A DNA stretch of 15,113 nt from Betaproteobacteria bacterium (lineage in GTDB: Bacteria; Pseudomonadota; Gammaproteobacteria; Burkholderiales; SG8-41). The first letter of the stretch is position 1. Each line of letters begins with the position of its first letter. A program made the position numbers and the translations under genes. Shown piece after piece: positions 1 through 9,453 of this stretch. The notes below the pieces were generated by a model that had not been told where the DNA came from, searched no databases, and saw only the letters and a program-made list of their open reading frames with translations. The stretch is taken from positions 1-15,113 of the forward strand of contig JAJTHX010000094.1 in NCBI GenBank assembly GCA_021300125.1, read 5' to 3'.

Positions 1-1926
1 ATGCAGGTGGCGCGCAATTTTTTCCTGTCCAAGGAAAAGACGCTGACGCGCAAGTTCAACGAGATGCTGCTCGCCTTCAAGATCGAGTCCAGTCTCAGCA
101 AGCAGCAGATTCTTGAACTGTACATCAACCAGATTTACCTGGGCCAGCGTGCCTACGGTTTTGCCGCCGCCGCGCAGATTTACTACGGCAAGACCCTCGG
201 CGAACTCTCGACCGCCCAGCTGGCGATGCTGGCCGGTCTGCCCAAGGCACCCTCGCGTTTCAATCCGGTGGCCAATCTTGCCCGCGCCAAGCTGCGCCAG
301 CAATACGTGCTTCGGCGCATGCGCGATCTGGGCATGATCAACGCCGAACAGTTTGCGAACGCCGAAAAGGAGCCGCCGGCGGTACGCGCCGGCCTCAGCG
401 AATTCGCGGTGCGTGCCGATTTTCTGGCCGAGATGGTTCGCGTCCAGATGTTTGAGCGTTTCGGTGAAGAGGCTTATACCCGGGGCATCCGTGTTTACAC
501 CACGGTGTTTGCCGAACACCAGAAAGCGGCCTACGAAGCCTTGCGCAAAGGGGTACTCGACTATGACCGCCGCCATGGCTATCGCGGGCCCGAGGCATTT
601 GTCGATCTTGCCAAGGATGCCAGTGACGAAAAACTCGAGGACGCGCTGCAGGACATCGCGGACAGCGACGGGCTTCATGCCGCGATCGTGCTGGAAGCCT
701 CCCCCAAACAGGTCCGTCTCTACCGTGCCGGCGGCGAGCGGGTCACCATCAGCGAAGACGGGCTCAAGTTTGTAGCCCGCCTGCTTTCGGACAATGCACC
801 GGCCAGCCAGCGCATCCGCCGTGGCGCCGTGGTGCGGTTGATCAAGGACGAAAAGGGCCGCTGGCAATTTGCCCAGCTGCCGCAGGTCGAGTCCTCGCTG
901 GTCTCGGCCGATCCCCGCAGCGGTGCCATCCGCGCGCTGGTGGGGGGATTCGAGTTCAGCCGCAACCAGTTCAACCGGGTGACCCAGTCCCTGCGCCAGC
1001 CTGGCTCCAGTTTCAAGCCCTTCATCTATTCCGCGGCACTAGAAAAAGGCTTCACTGCGGCGACCATCATCAATGATGCGCCGCTGACCTTCACGGCGGC
1101 GCAGACCGGCTCGGAGCCCTGGGAACCGAAAAACTACGATGGCAAATTCGACGGCCCGATGCGCCTGCGTACTGCGCTCGCGAAATCGAAAAACCTGGTG
1201 TCGGTGCGCATCCTCCAGGCGATCACGCCGCAGTACGCCCAGGATTATGTGTCCCGTTTCGGCTTTGATCCCAAGCTGCATCCCCCCTATCTCACCATGG
1301 CTCTGGGCGCAGGCAATGTCACGCTGATGCAGATGCTCGGAGCCTACTCCGTGTTCGCCAACGGCGGTTTCCGCGTCACCCCCTATTTCATCGACCGCGT
1401 CGAGGATGACAAGGGTACGCTGCTGTTCACCAGCCAGCCGCAGATCGCAGGGGAAAGCGCCGAGCGTATCATCGACGCCCGCAATGCCTTCATCATGACC
1501 AGCCTGATGCGCGATGTGGTACGCAGCGGCACCGCGACCCGCGCCCTTCGCCTCAAGCGCGGCGACCTCGCGGGGAAAACCGGTACCACCAACGAATTTG
1601 TTGATGCCTGGTTCGCCGGCTACCAGCCGACGCTGGTGGCGATTGCCTGGATGGGCTTTGACCAGCCACGCACCCTCGGCCGCAACGAAACCGGCGGTAG
1701 CGCCGCACTGCCGATCTGGATTGATTACATGGCTGTTGCGCTGAAGAACGTGCCGGAAGAACCCCTGAGCCCGCCCCAGGGCGTGATTGCGATACAGGTC
1801 AATCCGGACACCGGCCTGCGGCTCAGCGAGGGCGGCCTCAGCGAGTACTTCTACCAGGAATTTCCCCCGCCTGGCGCCAATTCCGGCGACAAGTTGCCCG
1901 AGGAAGCCCGCGGCCAGTTGTTCTGA
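1..1926 (+). CDS. mrcA: Penicillin-binding protein 1A, bifunctional peptidoglycan transglycosylase/transpeptidase (5' end outside window)
   Basis: This class A penicillin-binding protein polymerises and cross-links peptidoglycan at the outer face of the inner membrane. The visible 641 residues begin inside the GT51 glycosyltransferase domain: the first codons (MQVARNFFLS) match the family's internal STIT-QQVARN motif, so the ATG at base 1 is very probably not the real start. The cytoplasmic tail, membrane anchor and glycosyltransferase catalytic glutamate lie upstream of the window. Residues 1 to about 130 finish the glycosyltransferase domain. About 190-300 resemble the OB-like insert of PBP1A proteins. 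About 300-590 form the transpeptidase, with active-site SSFK (S336, K339), SKN (396-398) and KTG (526-528) all intact. Full-length relatives are roughly 750-850 residues. No terminator was seen after the TGA; the next gene starts 74 bases downstream on the same strand. Confidence 0.95.
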   Translation: MQVARNFFLSKEKTLTRKFNEMLLAFKIESSLSKQQILELYINQIYLGQRAYGFAAAAQIYYGKTLGELSTAQLAMLAGLPKAPSRFNPVANLARAKLRQQYVLRRMRDLGMINAEQFANAEKEPPAVRAGLSEFAVRADFLAEMVRVQMFERFGEEAYTRGIRVYTTVFAEHQKAAYEALRKGVLDYDRRHGYRGPEAFVDLAKDASDEKLEDALQDIADSDGLHAAIVLEASPKQVRLYRAGGERVTISEDGLKFVARLLSDNAPASQRIRRGAVVRLIKDEKGRWQFAQLPQVESSLVSADPRSGAIRALVGGFEFSRNQFNRVTQSLRQPGSSFKPFIYSAALEKGFTAATIINDAPLTFTAAQTGSEPWEPKNYDGKFDGPMRLRTALAKSKNLVSVRILQAITPQYAQDYVSRFGFDPKLHPPYLTMALGAGNVTLMQMLGAYSVFANGGFRVTPYFIDRVEDDKGTLLFTSQPQIAGESAERIIDARNAFIMTSLMRDVVRSGTATRALRLKRGDLAGKTGTTNEFVDAWFAGYQPTLVAIAWMGFDQPRTLGRNETGGSAALPIWIDYMAVALKNVPEEPLSPPQGVIAIQVNPDTGLRLSEGGLSEYFYQEFPPPGANSGDKLPEEARGQLF

Positions 1927-1999
1927 GCGGCCAAGTCTTGACGGCACACGGCCTTTTGCTGAAGCTTCTGCTGCATGCAGGCGCCACGGAGTATCGAGG

Positions 2000-3618
<1,619 letters not shown>

Positions 3619-3675
3619 CTAACCCGTTGTTATTAAATGGAAAAAATGCATGTCCCGACACGGGAACTATTTTTG

Positions 3676-3681
3676 ATTATA
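3676..3681 (-). promoter_or_regulatory. Possible hemB -10 box (TATAAT)
   Basis: Read on the minus strand this is a perfect TATAAT, 60 bases before the hemB start. It would start a transcript near 3669. No convincing -35 hexamer is found at 16-18 bases spacing, so activator dependence or chance is possible. hemB could also be read through from engB. Confidence 0.3.
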
Positions 3682-3690
3682 GCCGTCAGA

Positions 3691-3799
3691 GATTGCAGAC
3701 AGCTTTGCTGTCTCCCGCTTCCCTCCCTGAGCGGGAACCTTCATGCTAGTGAAGGCCTTTCGCCCCCGGTTTACTCCCCTTTACCGGGGGCTTTTTATT
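3691..3799 (+). ncRNA. Candidate small RNA with C/U-rich hairpin loops and its own terminator
   Basis: Four consecutive inverted repeats fill this gap: 3697-3713 (AGACAGC/GCTGTCT, loop TTT), 3713-3736 (TCCCGCT/AGCGGGA, loop rich in CCCTCCC), 3738-3755 (CCTTCA/TGAAGG) and 3762-3791 (GCCCCCGGT/ACCGGGGGC, loop containing CTCCCC) followed by TTTTT. The last is a canonical plus-strand terminator, yet no plus-strand protein gene precedes it: the nearest plus-strand gene ends at 2599 and hemB is antisense. Two loops carry C/U-rich stretches able to pair with Shine-Dalgarno sequences, as in trans-acting RNAs such as the Neisseria NmsR pair. A promoter is not clear; CCGACA (3655-3660) and TTATAG (3678-3683) at 17 bases spacing are weak candidates. 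It could instead be a structured engB 3' trailer. I do not match it to a named RNA family. Confidence 0.45.
3762..3799 (+). terminator. Rho-independent terminator reading on the plus strand
   Basis: The stem GCCCCCGGT (3762-3770) pairs with ACCGGGGGC (3783-3791) around a 12-base loop, followed by TTTTTATTT that runs into the engB stop codon. On the minus strand there is no T-run after the stem, so it should not efficiently stop engB transcription. Confidence 0.8.
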
Positions 3800-4388
3800 T
3801 CTTCAGCCACTTCGCGATGGCGGCCTGGGCTTGATGCACCCCGGTCTTGTGCAATCCCGAAAACAACTGCAGCGAGATTTCGCCAGCGTATCCCGAAATT
3901 TCCGCCGCGGCAGCTTTCAATGCCTGGTCTGATTCGCGTCGGGTCAGCTTGTCCGCCTTGGTCAGCAATACATGTACCGGCTTGCCCGTCGGTGCCAGCC
4001 AATCCAGCAGGTAGCGGTCATGAGGGGTGATGCCCTGCCGCGCATCGGCGACCAAGACGAGTAATTTCAAGGCCTTGCGATGGGTGATGTAAGTGCTGAT
4101 TAACTCCGTCCAGCGGTCCTGTTCCTTGCCCGGTACCGCGGCATATCCGTAACCCGGCAGATCCACCAGATGCCGGTTGCCGCCCATGTCAAAAAAAATG
4201 AGCGCCTGGGTCCGCCCCGGGGTTTTGCTTACGAAAGCCAGTTTTTTGCGGTTGGCCAGCGCATTGATGGCGGTGGACTTGCCCGCGTTTGAACGGCCTG
4301 CAAACGCGACTTCCTGACCGTGGTCGGGGGGCAGGTCGGCGGGCAGGTAAACGGCATAACGAAACGCCAGTTGGGAGAACAGGGACAC
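3795..4388 (-). CDS. engB: Ribosome biogenesis GTP-binding protein EngB (YihA/YsxC)
   Basis: EngB is a small essential GTPase assisting assembly of the large ribosomal subunit. All G motifs are visible in the 197 residues: G1 GRSNAGKST (31-39), the family-specific TPGRTQ (56-61, switch I), G3 DLPG (76-79), G4 TKAD (143-146) and a G5-like FSG (176-178). Length and the N-terminal SLFSQLAFR match betaproteobacterial members. The start is GTG at 4386-4388 with a weak ribosome site; no better in-frame start precedes the G1 motif. It is divergent from the cytochrome c4 gene, with 92 bases between the starts, and lies upstream of hemB on the same strand, separated from it by a hairpin-rich 179-base gap. 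Its TAA stop lies in the T-run of an opposite-strand terminator. Confidence 0.97.
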   Translation of the reverse strand: MSLFSQLAFRYAVYLPADLPPDHGQEVAFAGRSNAGKSTAINALANRKKLAFVSKTPGRTQALIFFDMGGNRHLVDLPGYGYAAVPGKEQDRWTELISTYITHRKALKLLVLVADARQGITPHDRYLLDWLAPTGKPVHVLLTKADKLTRRESDQALKAAAAEISGYAGEISLQLFSGLHKTGVHQAQAAIAKWLKK

Positions 4389-4429
4389 GAAGGGCTTTCC
4401 CGGGGGCGCGGCGGGCGATCCCGTAAAAT

Positions 4430-4440
4430 TGCTATAGAAT
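4430..4440 (+). promoter_or_regulatory. Possible extended -10 promoter for cytochrome c4
   Basis: TGCTATAGAAT fits an extended -10 element (TG, one base, then a TATAAT-like hexamer). It would start a transcript near 4446, giving a leader of about 35 bases before the ATG at 4481. No clear -35 is seen, as is allowed for extended -10 promoters. Confidence 0.35.
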
Positions 4441-4480
4441 ACAAGCCTTTTTGCCGACTGCCGAATTTGAGGAGCAACCG

Positions 4481-5146
4481 ATGAATCACCCCCGCCGCCA
4501 CCGCCTGCCGCAACTTCAGGGCCGGTTCTGGATCGGTGCGATGATGGCCTTCCTCGCCCCGTTCGCTGCGGCGCAAGGCGTGATCAAGGGTGATCCGTCC
4601 AAAGCGCAGCAGATCGTGACCCAGGTCTGCGCGGCCTGCCATGCGGCCGACGGGAACAGCCCTTCGCCGGCCAACCCCAGCCTTGCCGGCCAGCATCCCG
4701 AATATCTCTACAAGCAGTTGCGCAACTACAAGTCGCAAAGCGGCAAGCCGCCGGAGCGCAACAACGGCGTGATGGCCGGCATGGTAGCCAACCTCAGCGA
4801 CGATGACATGAAAAATCTCGCCGCTTATTTTGCCGCCCAGAAACCGAAGCCGCGCACGGCCCGCGATCCTGCGCTTGCCAAGCAGGGTGAGGCCATTTAT
4901 CGCGGCGGCATCATGGCCAAGAACGTGGCCGCCTGCGCTTCCTGCCACGCCCCCAATGGCGCAGGCATTCCGGCCCAGTTCCCGCGCCTTGCCGGCCAGC
5001 ATGCCGAATACACCGCGGGCCAGCTCAAGGCATTCCGCAGCGGGCAGCGCGCCAATGACGCCGCTGCCATGATGCGCATGATCGCGGCGAAAATGAACGA
5101 TCAGGAAATCGCCGCCGTGTCCGAATACATTGCCGGCCTGCGCTGA
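4481..5146 (+). CDS. Cytochrome c4, periplasmic di-haem c-type cytochrome
   Basis: Cytochromes c4 are two-domain periplasmic electron carriers that pass electrons to terminal oxidases. The 221-residue product has an N-terminal signal: a basic stretch (RRHR), a hydrophobic core at about 16-30, and likely cleavage after A31 (FAAA before QG). Two class I cytochrome domains follow, with haem sites C50-A-A-C-H54 and C152-A-S-C-H156. M98 and M198 are best placed as axial ligands, and both domains carry the repeated LAGQHxEY segment (68-75 and 170-177). The ATG at 4481 is chosen over an earlier in-frame TTG because GAGGAG (4469-4474) lies 6 bases upstream. A strong terminator follows, so it can be transcribed alone. 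The next genes encode the machinery that attaches its haems. Confidence 0.95.
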   Translation: MNHPRRHRLPQLQGRFWIGAMMAFLAPFAAAQGVIKGDPSKAQQIVTQVCAACHAADGNSPSPANPSLAGQHPEYLYKQLRNYKSQSGKPPERNNGVMAGMVANLSDDDMKNLAAYFAAQKPKPRTARDPALAKQGEAIYRGGIMAKNVAACASCHAPNGAGIPAQFPRLAGQHAEYTAGQLKAFRSGQRANDAAAMMRMIAAKMNDQEIAAVSEYIAGLR

Positions 5147-5173
5147 CGCTGAACGCGCCCGCATGCTGCCCCG

Positions 5174-5201
5174 GGGAGACCGCCTGAGTCTCCCTTTTTT
5201 T
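5174..5201 (+). terminator. Rho-independent terminator after cytochrome c4
   Basis: A 7-bp stem GGGAGAC (5174-5180) and GTCTCCC (5188-5194) with a 7-base loop is followed by seven T residues. It lies 28 bases after the cytochrome c4 stop and 20 bases before the resB start. resB must therefore depend on read-through or on a promoter overlapping this element. Confidence 0.9.
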
Positions 5202-5220
5202 CGCTTCGAGTGACGCCTTC

Positions 5221-7275
5221 ATGGCACAGCAATCGACCGCACGCGCCTTATACGATCTTCTGTCGTCGATGCGTTTCGCGATCAGCCTGCTCACTGTGCT
5301 AGCAGTGGCCTCGGTCGTCGGCACCGTACTCAAGCAGGCCGAGCCCTACCCCAACTATGTGGCCCAATTCGGCGCATTCTGGTTTCCGGTGTTCGAGACG
5401 CTCGGGCTCTACCACGTCTATCACGCCGCCTGGTTCCTGCTGATCCTGGGCTTTCTGGTGTTGTCCACCAGCCTTTGCGTGCTCCGCAACGGCCCGGCGA
5501 TGCTGCGGGAAATGCGCAGCTTCCGCGAGCAGGTCAGCGAGCGGTCGCTGCGCCTGATTCCCCTCAATGCCCAGATTGCGATGCCGGCGCCGGCGTCCGT
5601 GGTGCTGGAGCGCGTCCGCGCCTATCTGCTGCAGTCGGGGTACCGCTGGCGTGAAAAAACCCGGGCCGGCGATGACGGCACCCTGATTGCCGCCAAGGCC
5701 GGCAGTTACCATCGCACCGGCTACCTGCTCACCCACTGCGGCATTGTCATTATCTGTGCCGGCGGCCTGATTGACGGCAACATTCCGCTGAAAGTGCTGC
5801 AGCTGACCGGCCAGAAGGTGATCGAGACCCGCGATGTGCCGCAGAGCCAGGTGCCGCCCCAGAGCAGGCTGTCGCCCTCCAACCTGTCCTTCCGCGGCAA
5901 CATCAACATTCCCGAGGGCAGCAGCGCGAATGTCGTTTTCATGAATGTCGCCGACGGCTACCTGGTGCAGGACTTGCCGTTCACCATTGCGCTGCAGCGA
6001 TTCCATATCGAGCACTATTCCACCGGACAGCCGCGTGATTTCGCCAGTGACATCGTTGTCATTGACCATGAAACCGGGGAGCGCATCGAGCGCACCATCC
6101 GCGTCAATCATCCCTTCATCCATCGCGGCGTCGCGATCTACCAGGCCAGCTTTTCGGATGGCGGAACGCGCATGCAGTTGCGCGGCTGGCCGCTGCTGTC
6201 GCCGCGTGCACCGCCTTTTGACATCGCGGGGGCCGTCAACAAGTCAACCAGCGTCAAGGCCGGGGACGCGGAAATCCGTGTCGAGCTGAGCGATTTCAGG
6301 CCCTTCAACGTCGAGGACCTGGCATCGAACGACACCAGTTCCCGTGTCGACACCGCAAGCGTCACCAAGAAAGTGCTAGACCGGCTCGGTTCCGGCGCGG
6401 CCGATCTTTCCGACAAGGATCTGCGCAACGTCGGCCCCAGTTTCCACTACCGCCTGCGCGACGCCCAGGGCCAGGCCCGTGAATTCAGCAACTACATGCT
6501 GCCCCTGCAGCTCGACGGCGCCTGGTACCTGATGAGCGGCGTGCGCGCCACGCCCAATGAGGATTTCCGTTACCTGCGGCTGCCGCTTGATGCCGAGGGC
6601 CGCGTCGACAGCCATATGCAGCTGCGCAGCATGCTGCTCGACGAAAAGGCCTGGCCTGAGCTTGGCCGGCGCTTTGCCCGCAATGCCGCCAGCGGTCCCG
6701 CGGTATCGGCGGTGCTGCGTGAACGCCTCGCCGAGAGTGCCGAGCGGGTACTGCAGATGTTTTCGGAGCGTGGCCTCGAAACCGTGGTCCGCTTTATCGA
6801 GCAGGGCGTACCCCAGGCCGAGCGCGAAAAGGCGGCCGATATCTACATCCGGGTGCTGGAGGGGGTTGCCCTGGAAGCGCTGCAGCTCGCCCGCGAGCGG
6901 GCAAAGCAGCCGCCGCTGGCAGTGGACGAGCAGACCCAGCGCTTTATCCGAGACAGCCTGATTTCCATCAGCGACAGCTTTGCCTATGGCGCGCCGTTTT
7001 ACCTGCAGTTGCTGCAGTACGAGGAGGTCAAGGCCTCAGGCCTGCAACTGACGCGCGCACCCGGCCAGAATATCGTCTACGGCGGTTCCCTGCTGCTGGT
7101 GCTGGGTTTGTTCGCGATGCTGTACATCCGAGAACGCCGGGTGTGGATCCTGGTCCAACCGGGGCGCGCGGAATTGCTGATGGCGATGGCTGTCAACCGC
7201 CAGACGCTCGAAAACGAACAGGAATTCGAAAAACACCGTGCCGCGCTTGCCGCCGCGGCCCAAACCGGAACGTGA
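5221..7275 (+). CDS. resB: Cytochrome c biogenesis protein ResB (Ccs1), System II
   Basis: ResB works with its partner CcsA/ResC to carry haem across the inner membrane and keep apocytochrome cysteines reduced for covalent haem attachment. The 684-residue product shows membrane segments at about 19-37, 69-88 and 166-184, a large periplasmic domain, and a last segment at about 618-636 with a short cytoplasmic tail. H68 at the start of the second segment (VYHAAWF) matches the conserved membrane histidine of CcsB proteins. The opening RFAISLLTVLAVASVVGTVL is typical of the family. The ATG at 5221 has only a weak ribosome site, but no better start agrees with the family N-terminus. ccsB follows after 8 bases, an operon-like spacing; cytochrome c4 precedes it across a terminator. 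Confidence 0.96.
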   Translation: MAQQSTARALYDLLSSMRFAISLLTVLAVASVVGTVLKQAEPYPNYVAQFGAFWFPVFETLGLYHVYHAAWFLLILGFLVLSTSLCVLRNGPAMLREMRSFREQVSERSLRLIPLNAQIAMPAPASVVLERVRAYLLQSGYRWREKTRAGDDGTLIAAKAGSYHRTGYLLTHCGIVIICAGGLIDGNIPLKVLQLTGQKVIETRDVPQSQVPPQSRLSPSNLSFRGNINIPEGSSANVVFMNVADGYLVQDLPFTIALQRFHIEHYSTGQPRDFASDIVVIDHETGERIERTIRVNHPFIHRGVAIYQASFSDGGTRMQLRGWPLLSPRAPPFDIAGAVNKSTSVKAGDAEIRVELSDFRPFNVEDLASNDTSSRVDTASVTKKVLDRLGSGAADLSDKDLRNVGPSFHYRLRDAQGQAREFSNYMLPLQLDGAWYLMSGVRATPNEDFRYLRLPLDAEGRVDSHMQLRSMLLDEKAWPELGRRFARNAASGPAVSAVLRERLAESAERVLQMFSERGLETVVRFIEQGVPQAEREKAADIYIRVLEGVALEALQLARERAKQPPLAVDEQTQRFIRDSLISISDSFAYGAPFYLQLLQYEEVKASGLQLTRAPGQNIVYGGSLLLVLGLFAMLYIRERRVWILVQPGRAELLMAMAVNRQTLENEQEFEKHRAALAAAAQTGT

Positions 7276-7283
7276 GGCTCAAC

Positions 7284-8429
7284 ATGGAAATGACTCAATC
7301 CCTGCCTTCCGCGCGCAGCGGTCTGCGCCGCCTGGGCTGGTTCGACTGGCTCTATGCGCTGGGTCTGGCGCTCGGCGCGGCCTATGCCCTCAAGCTCTAC
7401 TCGCCATTCATGGACATGTACGAGCGCTCCATCCTCGTCGGCACCGCCATCACGCTGGCGGGACTGGGCTGGCACTGGAAGGGGCTGCGGGTGCTGGTGA
7501 TCGTGATTGCGGCGGTGAGCCTCGCCAGCATCGGGCTCTACCAGGGCGATCTGGCGCGCGCCGACCAGGCCTTCCTGCTGAAGTACCTGATCTCCAGCCA
7601 GACCGCGATCATGTGGATGTGTTTCCTCTACGCCATGGCCGGAGTGGCTTACTGGGCGGGGTTGCTCGGACGTTCCGAGACTATTGCCCAGGCGGGCACC
7701 GGACTCACCTGGAGCGCGACCGCCATGGGCTTCATCGGCCTGATGGTGCGCTGGTACGAGTCCTATCTGATCGGCCCCGATGTCGGCCATATCCCGATCA
7801 GCAATCTTTACGAAGTTTTCGTGCTGTTCTGCATCACCACGGCCCTGATGCATCTGTATTACGAAGGCCGTTATGCGACACGCCGCCTCGGTGCTTTCGT
7901 GCTGCTGATCATCCTCGCCGCGGTGGCTTTCATCCTCTGGTATACCTTTGACCGCGGCGCCCATGAAATCCAGCCGCTGGTGCCTGCGCTGCAGTCGTGG
8001 TGGATGAAGATCCATGTGCCGGCCAATTTCGTCGGTTACGGGGCCTTCTCGATCGCGGCGATGGTGGCGGTGGCCTGGCTGCTCGCCGACAAGGGCATAC
8101 TGACCCGGCTGCTGCCGCCCGCGGCGCTGATGGATGATGTGATGTACAAGACCATCGCCATCGGATTCGCGTTTTTCACCATTGCCACCATCCTCGGCGC
8201 AATGTGGGCAGCCGAGGCCTGGGGCGGTTACTGGTCATGGGATCCCAAGGAGACCTGGGCATTGATCGTGTGGCTGAACTACGCGGCCTGGCTGCACATG
8301 CGCCTGATCAAGGGCTTGCGCGGTCCGGTGCTGGCGTGGTGGGCGATCGTCGGCCTGTTCGTGACCACGTTTGCGTTCATCGGCGTCAACATGTTCCTTT
8401 CGGGCCTGCATTCCTACGGGGCACTGTAG
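7284..8429 (+). CDS. ccsB: Cytochrome c biogenesis protein CcsB (CcsA/ResC homologue), System II haem lyase subunit
   Basis: This multi-spanning inner-membrane protein presents haem to apocytochromes on the periplasmic side together with ResB. The naming is confusing: it is the CcsA/ResC homologue, often annotated ccsB in Proteobacteria. The 381-residue product has many hydrophobic segments and the haem-handling WWD domain, WGGYWSWDPKETW (313-325). H244, H338 and H376 have spacing like the two periplasmic histidines and the membrane histidine of fused CcsBA proteins. The reading frame is open from 7143, but ATG 7284 is chosen: GAGG at 7274-7277 lies 6 bases upstream and the preceding residues overlap resB. 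Its ribosome site overlaps the resB stop codon, suggesting coupled translation. It is the last plus-strand gene of the core block. Confidence 0.97.
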   Translation: MEMTQSLPSARSGLRRLGWFDWLYALGLALGAAYALKLYSPFMDMYERSILVGTAITLAGLGWHWKGLRVLVIVIAAVSLASIGLYQGDLARADQAFLLKYLISSQTAIMWMCFLYAMAGVAYWAGLLGRSETIAQAGTGLTWSATAMGFIGLMVRWYESYLIGPDVGHIPISNLYEVFVLFCITTALMHLYYEGRYATRRLGAFVLLIILAAVAFILWYTFDRGAHEIQPLVPALQSWWMKIHVPANFVGYGAFSIAAMVAVAWLLADKGILTRLLPPAALMDDVMYKTIAIGFAFFTIATILGAMWAAEAWGGYWSWDPKETWALIVWLNYAAWLHMRLIKGLRGPVLAWWAIVGLFVTTFAFIGVNMFLSGLHSYGAL

Positions 8430-8636
8430 CCGGGATCGACGCACACCGGCGTCGCTGCTGGCAGCACCAATACCTCCCCCAAGGCGGCTGCGCCCAAGCG
8501 GTCGGGATAATCCGAAATGATGCCGTCGACCCCGGGCGCGACCATGCGCCCGAGTCGCGGTTGCGTTGATCGTCCCGCCTCCATTTGCAGGCCCGCGATG
8601 ACCCTGCAGGTCCAGCGAGGCGGTTGCCGCCATCAC
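8414..8636 (-). pseudogene. Remnant of a glycerophosphodiester phosphodiesterase gene
   Basis: Only the two ends of a GDPD-family enzyme (hydrolysis of glycerophosphodiesters) remain. On the minus strand, 8592-8615 encodes LDLQGHRG, the family's N-terminal catalytic motif. In a different frame, 8495-8533 encodes GVDGIISDYPDRL, the family's C-terminal signature, followed by a plausible tail ending at a TAG at 8414-8416. Intact family members have roughly 200-300 residues between these motifs; here about 60 bases separate them and the frames do not agree. A large internal deletion with a frameshift is the simplest reading, and the product should be non-functional. Its 3' end overlaps the last codons of ccsB on the other strand. 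It lies downstream of the SH3-like gene in the same direction. Confidence 0.65.
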
Positions 8637-8673
8637 GCCCGCGTGAACGAGGACGCAGCTGCCGAGGGCGCGC

Positions 8674-9366
8674 CTATTCGCCGGCGGCCAGGAAAGAAGT
8701 CAGGCGCCATCCGGCTTCGGTCCTGCGGAAGCAGGCGAGCTGTTCGATCGGACTGCGGATGTGTTCCTCGGGGACATAGCCGGGGCTGCCGTCGCGCAGG
8801 CGGATCAACACCCATTTCTGCCGGTTGTCGGCATCGCGGTCCGCGACTTCCCAATCGGCGACCCCGACGATGACGTGGCCGATCCCTGCGCGGATTGCCG
8901 AGTTGCCGGAGGGTTCGCTGCGCACCTCGGTCTGGCGCACGGTGATCGCGCCGTGGCCGTGCGGATCGACATCCGCCGGCCACTGCGGCAGCACGTAGGG
9001 GGCGCACAGGCTGCGCGGCATCTGGTCGTGGCGGTACCAGGCCGAGGGCAGTTGCAGCGCGCGGGCGAGTTCCCGCCATAACGGCCCGTCGTCGGCATCC
9101 GGTCCCCACTGCCGCCTGAATTCCTCAAGGCCCCGCGGTTGTTCAAGGCCATTGCGGACATTGCGGTCGATCACGCCGAGGACGAACTTGCGGTCCCGTT
9201 GCTGCAGGGCGGTGAGCAGGCGGTCGCGAAAACGTACCCAACCGGCATCGGCCGCACCCTCATCGCGCGGCACGAACTGTGTTTCCTGGGCCGGGGCCGC
9301 CATGGGCAGCAGGAGCGCGGCAAACAGGGCGGGCAGGAGCAGGCGGGCTGTGCGGCTGGATTTCAT
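8674..9366 (-). CDS. Exported SH3-like domain protein of unknown function
   Basis: The 230-residue product has a clear signal peptide: basic MKSSRTAR, hydrophobic core to about 21, and likely cleavage after A26 (APA before QE). It should be periplasmic or secreted. Residues about 139-205 resemble a bacterial SH3-like domain: AITVRQTEVRSEPS at the front and WVLIRLRDGSPGYVPEEHI at the end, the pattern seen in peptide- or cell-wall-binding modules. Residues 40-130 are not recognised. No catalytic motif was seen, so no function is assigned. The start ATG (9364-9366) is chosen because it begins the signal peptide, though the ribosome site is weak. It lies 87 bases downstream of the GntR regulator on the same strand and upstream of the GDPD remnant. 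Confidence 0.8.
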   Translation of the reverse strand: MKSSRTARLLLPALFAALLLPMAAPAQETQFVPRDEGAADAGWVRFRDRLLTALQQRDRKFVLGVIDRNVRNGLEQPRGLEEFRRQWGPDADDGPLWRELARALQLPSAWYRHDQMPRSLCAPYVLPQWPADVDPHGHGAITVRQTEVRSEPSGNSAIRAGIGHVIVGVADWEVADRDADNRQKWVLIRLRDGSPGYVPEEHIRSPIEQLACFRRTEAGWRLTSFLAAGE

Positions 9367-9453
9367 GATGGGCTTGCGGTGTCCGCCAGGGCCGGCGGAG
9401 CGGATCGCTATCTTAGAGGTTGCGCCCCTGCGCAGACAACCCGGATGTGCGCC

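Noticed and set aside
4229..5164. 311-codon minus-strand frame antisense to cytochrome c4
   Set aside because: Repetitive AGKAG and GRAR-like composition with no domain; the plus strand encodes signal peptide, two CxxCH sites and a good ribosome site.
7077..8015. 312-codon minus-strand frame antisense to resB/ccsB
   Set aside because: Histidine- and glutamine-rich shadow of membrane-protein codons; no motif.
9382..9399. Hairpin TCCGCC/GGCGGA in the 87-base gap between the GntR and SH3-like genes
   Set aside because: No T-run follows on either strand, and such GC-rich repeats are expected by chance at this base composition.
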